Shown here in pieces: positions 12,307 through 15,399 of a stretch of 15,399 nt of DNA. Source of the stretch: Fimivicinus intestinavium. Lineage in GTDB: Bacteria > Bacillota > Clostridia > Oscillospirales > Acutalibacteraceae. The notes under the pieces were generated by a model that did no database searches, was not told the DNA's origin, and saw nothing but the letters and a program-made list of their open reading frames with translations. The position numbers and the translations under genes were made by a program. The DNA lies in contig DVKY01000063.1 in the NCBI GenBank assembly GCA_018715765.1, positions 1-15,399 of the forward strand. Reading direction: 5' to 3'. Position 1 is the first letter of the stretch. The number at the start of each line of letters is the position of its first letter.

Positions 12307-14379
12307 TTATTGCAGGAGGGTATTGCTTTCCTGTGGCAGATCCATAGTGCTCTCGGTGCCGGAGAAATACTGATTATAGATATCCGCCGCCACAGGTGCG
12401 CAATCCACGCCTGTGGTGGAGCCTTCGATGACGAGGCCGATGGCGATCTCCGGATCCTCAGCGGGCGCGTAGGTGATTAAAATACCGTTGTTGGTCCGTT
12501 TGGATTCTCCGTCAATCGTCCGCCATACCTGGGCGGTGCCTGTTTTTGCAGAGGCTTTAATGCCGTTTTTGATTTTGGAAAAAGCGTTTGCACAAAAGCC
12601 CGTGTCGCCGACGCGCCGCATCCCTTCGTGCACCAAATCCAATGTGGATTGGCTGATCTCCAGGTTTGCTGCGATCACCGGCTCTTTTTCCAGGATAGTT
12701 TCGCTGTAGTCATAGGATTTTATGGATTTTACCAGATGTGCCTCATAGCGGGTGCCGCCATTTGCGAGAGTAGCGGCATAATTTGCAATCTGCAACGGCG
12801 TGAACACATTGTAGGATTGGCCGATTGCGTACTGCACAGTGTCGCCGGGGCGCCAGGGCGTGCCAATGGACTCAGCGTATTCCGGCGTTGCCAGGATGCC
12901 TGTTTCCTCCGCAATTTCAATCCCCGTCGGTTGCCCCAGGCCGAATTCGCGGGAATATTCGTTCATCGTTTCAATTCCGATTTGATAGCCAGCCTCGAAA
13001 AAGAAGTTGTTGCAGGAGACCTCAATTGCGTGCACAACGCTGATGTTACGATGATAACCCGTGCTGCACCCGAGCCCAAGCTCCTGATACCGCTGGTAGC
13101 CGCCGGGCCCGCCGCAAAAATAGGTGGTGTTGGCGTTAAACACGCCTTCCTCCAGGCCGGTGACGGCAATGCCGGGTTTCATGGTGGAGCCGGGTGCATA
13201 GGTGCTCATCATGGCGCGATTCCACAGAGGGGCGTTTTCTTCCTTGGCCAGCTCCGCGTAATCCTTATTGTAAGTAGAAATATCATAGGTCGGGTAGGAG
13301 ACGGAGGCGAGCACCTCGCCCGTGTGGACGTCGATCACAACCAGAGCGCCGCCAAAATAGTCGATATCCGGGTGCAGGCTTTTTAAATCTGCAATCCGTT
13401 TGGCCAGGGATTCTGCGCCAACCTTTTGCAGGTTTTTGTCGATTGTCAGGACGATGGTGTTGCCCTGTACGGGCTCCTGCACATATTCTGTGGTTACGTT
13501 GCCCTCATCGTCTTCAGTGATGCGCTTTGTGCCGTCTGTTCCGCGCAGATAGCTTTCCATGGCCTTTTCAATGCCGTTTTTGCCGATGGAATCCGTTTGC
13601 AGATAGCCCTTATCCTTATTTTGCTCATATTCTGTTTCGCTGATTGCGCCGACCATGCCGAGAATATGCGGCGCCAGCGTACCGTCTACATACTCACGGT
13701 AAGGGACGACCTCAATCTCTACACCCTGATAGAAGTCGCTTTTTTCCTTGATTTCTGCCACTGTCTGAGTGGAGACATCCTCCGCGAAGGTGTAAGGCGT
13801 GCGCTCGCTAAACATCAGGCGGTGCATTTCATAATAAACGGAGGCAATTTTGCGCGCCTGCTCCGGGGTATAACTTTGCAGGCTGTATTTTTCGATCAGG
13901 GCATCCAAACAGTTTTGCGCTGTGGCGTAGCTGTTCAGGTGCAGGATTTGATCGGATTTCAGGTAGGCTACGTCGCTCTCCCGATTCTCGGGGAAAGCGA
14001 TATTGCCGTTTGCGTCAAAAGTAAGGGGAATATTGTCGATCCATTCTTCTCCCTTACCTTCCAGCAGCTCAATGAGGCTGAGCACAATCTCATTGCGTTG
14101 TGCAATTTCCTCTTCCTTGTCGGAGGGGAATTGTTTGGCCGTGAAGACAATGGAATTTCCCTGCCGGTTAATAACCAGCGGATTCCCGTTGCGGTCGAGA
14201 ATTTCGCCGCGCGCCGCCTCTACCCGTGTGCTGGCAGAACTGATGGATTTGCTCTGCTCGGCATATTCCGCACCGTGTACCAGCTGAAGCTGCACCAAGC
14301 GGCCTGCAAAAAGCAGCAGAAAGACGCCCAGAAGGCACAGGGAAATCACAATGCGAGAGGTGCGTTTATCCTGATTCAT
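12307..14379 (-). CDS. mrdA: Penicillin-binding protein 2 (elongation transpeptidase)
   Basis: This 690-residue class B PBP cross-links peptidoglycan during side-wall growth in the Rod complex with MreC, MreD and RodA. It has a single N-terminal membrane helix (about 12-32), then the pedestal/dimerisation domain starting RVEAARGEILDRNGNPL, and the transpeptidase domain. Active-site motifs are S398-T-M-K401 (APGSTMKPG), S455-C-N457 and K612-T-G (SAKTGTAQVW). The start ATG at 14379 is preceded by AAAGGAGC and gives a usual short cytosolic tail; the frame stays open upstream to 14457, but that extension lacks a ribosome site. The 125-base gap to mreD contains small dyads but no gene. A long open frame on the opposite strand is a shadow. 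Confidence 0.96.
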   Translation of the reverse strand: MNQDKRTSRIVISLCLLGVFLLLFAGRLVQLQLVHGAEYAEQSKSISSASTRVEAARGEILDRNGNPLVINRQGNSIVFTAKQFPSDKEEEIAQRNEIVLSLIELLEGKGEEWIDNIPLTFDANGNIAFPENRESDVAYLKSDQILHLNSYATAQNCLDALIEKYSLQSYTPEQARKIASVYYEMHRLMFSERTPYTFAEDVSTQTVAEIKEKSDFYQGVEIEVVPYREYVDGTLAPHILGMVGAISETEYEQNKDKGYLQTDSIGKNGIEKAMESYLRGTDGTKRITEDDEGNVTTEYVQEPVQGNTIVLTIDKNLQKVGAESLAKRIADLKSLHPDIDYFGGALVVIDVHTGEVLASVSYPTYDISTYNKDYAELAKEENAPLWNRAMMSTYAPGSTMKPGIAVTGLEEGVFNANTTYFCGGPGGYQRYQELGLGCSTGYHRNISVVHAIEVSCNNFFFEAGYQIGIETMNEYSREFGLGQPTGIEIAEETGILATPEYAESIGTPWRPGDTVQYAIGQSYNVFTPLQIANYAATLANGGTRYEAHLVKSIKSYDYSETILEKEPVIAANLEISQSTLDLVHEGMRRVGDTGFCANAFSKIKNGIKASAKTGTAQVWRTIDGESKRTNNGILITYAPAEDPEIAIGLVIEGSTTGVDCAPVAADIYNQYFSGTESTMDLPQESNTLLQ

Positions 14380-14504
14380 CAGAAGCTCCTTTCTGAAAGG
14401 GGAGAGCTGCGCCAATCCCGACAGGCGCGTTTTCCTTACACAAATCGGAAAAGACACAGCGGTGTCAGACTGCTGTGCCGGAATCTTTTGTTAGCCGGCC
14501 GGCA
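14380..14504 (-). other. mreD-mrdA gap with small dyads, no gene
   Basis: This 125-base gap contains GACAC-AGCG-GTGTC (14453-14466), GCGCC/GGCGC (14409-14428, ten-base loop) and GCCGGCCGGC near the mreD end. None has a following T-run. The region may only be an mRNA leader for mrdA; I see no promoter with both boxes. Confidence 0.35.
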
Positions 14505-15056
14505 TTACAGGATCACGGACGGCTCCTCATTTGTAGAAAGCGGGTTTTTCAACCTTCTGCTGAGCGCACGCAGCGGGAAAAAGAAGACCGGAAGAAAAAG
14601 CAGGGAATACAGGCTTGCCGGTAAATAAAAGCGCGCCAGAGCGCCCCATGCGCCTGCATAACCCGGGATGGCCAGAAAAACCAGCCAGTAAAGCACGTTA
14701 TGCAGCAATGCTGCACACGCAGCCAGCAGCAGCGCCGTGACAAAATTCATACGCATCAAGTAGTGCAGCAGCAGGCCGCACGCACAGCCGGTGAGCAGCA
14801 GCACGACTGCGTGAAAGCCATCCCCCCGCACAGTGACCGCATCCCAAAGCATCCCGGCAAACATCCCAAAGCAGGCGCCCGCCGTTTCACGCTCCAGCAT
14901 GGCGATGCAAACGGTCAGAGGGATCAACGGCATGGCGCTGACTCCATAAATTTTGGGAAGAAGGCCGCCAGTGTTTTGCACGAGGGAAACCAGAAGGATC
15001 ACAAGCGCAGTAATCGCCCAGCGCAGATAGACCTGTTTTTTCTCTTTTTTCAGCAA
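14505..15056 (-). CDS. mreD: Rod shape-determining protein MreD
   Basis: This 183-residue, very hydrophobic protein has about five or six membrane helices and the length of MreD, which links MreC to the PBP2-RodA elongation machinery. Sequence identity in this family is low, so the call rests on the conserved beginning (KKEKKQVYLRWAITALVILLVSLVQNTGG), the motif FAGMLWDAVTVRGDGFHAVVLLLTGCACGLL, and the place between mreC and mrdA. The start is TTG at 15054-15056, with a GAGGGGGA ribosome site nine bases upstream; no ATG fits. It begins 53 bases after the mreC stop. Confidence 0.9.
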   Translation of the reverse strand: MLKKEKKQVYLRWAITALVILLVSLVQNTGGLLPKIYGVSAMPLIPLTVCIAMLERETAGACFGMFAGMLWDAVTVRGDGFHAVVLLLTGCACGLLLHYLMRMNFVTALLLAACAALLHNVLYWLVFLAIPGYAGAWGALARFYLPASLYSLLFLPVFFFPLRALSRRLKNPLSTNEEPSVIL

Positions 15057-15109
15057 ATGAAAGCGTCCCCCTCTCCCGGCTCCGGCAGGATGATAACAAT
15101 GGGATATGA

Positions 15110-15399
15110 TTACTGTGCGGCGCCCGTTTCACCGGCAGCTTCCTCTCCGGCCTGCCCTGCAAAGGCGGTGATGATAAACACATCGCTCACGGCGCTGACG
15201 TCAATGCCCGGCTCTACGATGGCATAGGCAGAGATATCATACGTATTGTTTTGCACATCCTCTACCGTACCGATAAGGATCCCCTGTGGGAAAAATTCTC
15301 CGGCGCCGGAGGTCTGTACGATGCCGCCCTTAGAGACGACTGTTGTGCGCTCCAGCCCTGTGAGCCTGCATTTCCCCTCGCGGGAGAGCTCAATATCGG
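15110..15399 (-). CDS. mreC: Rod shape-determining protein MreC, C-terminal part (cut by window edge)
   Basis: About 96 codons of the 3' end are present, reading DIELSREGKCRLTGLERTTVVSKGG then IVQTSGAGEFFPQGILIGTV and the tail IVEPGIDVSAVSDVFIIT. The block V-TSG-GG/AG-FP-GI-IG-V is the hallmark of the C-terminal beta-barrel domain of MreC, the periplasmic-side scaffold that binds PBP2. A short Ala/Glu/Gly tail ends the protein. The N-terminal membrane helix and coiled coil lie beyond the right end of the window. It is followed by mreD and mrdA. Confidence 0.92.
   Translation of the reverse strand, partial: DIELSREGKCRLTGLERTTVVSKGGIVQTSGAGEFFPQGILIGTVEDVQNNTYDISAYAIVEPGIDVSAVSDVFIITAFAGQAGEEAAGETGAAQ

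Noticed and set aside
13426..14628. 400-codon plus-strand open frame
   Set aside because: It is antisense to mrdA, which has all three transpeptidase motifs on the minus strand. The amino acid content is not that of a real family.

Overview
The window looks like chromosomal DNA of an anaerobic Firmicute of class Clostridia, most likely a moderately GC-rich member of the Oscillospiraceae/Ruminococcaceae (an inference). The reasons are strong AGGAGG-type ribosome sites, alternative TTG and GTG starts, a MecA adaptor, the clostridial mreC-mreD-mrdA-min-mgsA gene order, Rnf-family genes and a GPH transporter paired with a family 2 glycosidase. No rRNA, tRNA, CRISPR array, transposase or phage gene was found.

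Positions 1-571 hold no convincing gene. The first ~360 bases are packed with dyad symmetries and look like an interspersed structured repeat. They are followed by an AT-rich stretch with a good promoter (484-512). That promoter drives a two-gene sugar operon (572-4372): a GPH-family cation symporter and a GH2 beta-galactosidase-like enzyme, closed by a terminator. Together they import and hydrolyse a beta-glycoside. Next come a nucleotidyltransferase-like gene broken by a single extra G in a GGG run (4473-5172), and ribulose-phosphate 3-epimerase (rpe) with its own promoter. The rpe gene overlaps tail-to-tail with mecA on the minus strand. The mecA promoter region carries an operator-like perfect dyad over the predicted start of transcription.

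The most unusual block is 6672-10887. Three overlapping membrane genes are homologues of RnfD, RnfE and RnfA in canonical relative order. RnfC, RnfG and RnfB are absent from the places they normally occupy. In both RnfE and RnfA the cysteines that hold the intramembrane [2Fe-2S] cluster are all replaced, whereas the RnfD flavinylation threonine seems to be kept. The RnfE homologue also has a ~200-residue charged coiled-coil tail with three 22-residue repeats. No terminator separates this set from a fourth gene, a membrane-anchored DUF4015-type putative glycoside hydrolase. A strong terminator follows it. I interpret this as a repurposed, electron-transfer-deficient Rnf-like membrane module. 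Its function is unknown.

The rest (11067-15399, minus strand) is a cell-shape and division cluster read from right to left: mreC (partial), mreD, mrdA (PBP2), minD, mgsA, then a terminator. MreC, MreD and PBP2 serve lateral wall growth, MinD division-site placement, and MgsA makes methylglyoxal. Compared with the usual clostridial order, minC, minE and rodA are missing here.
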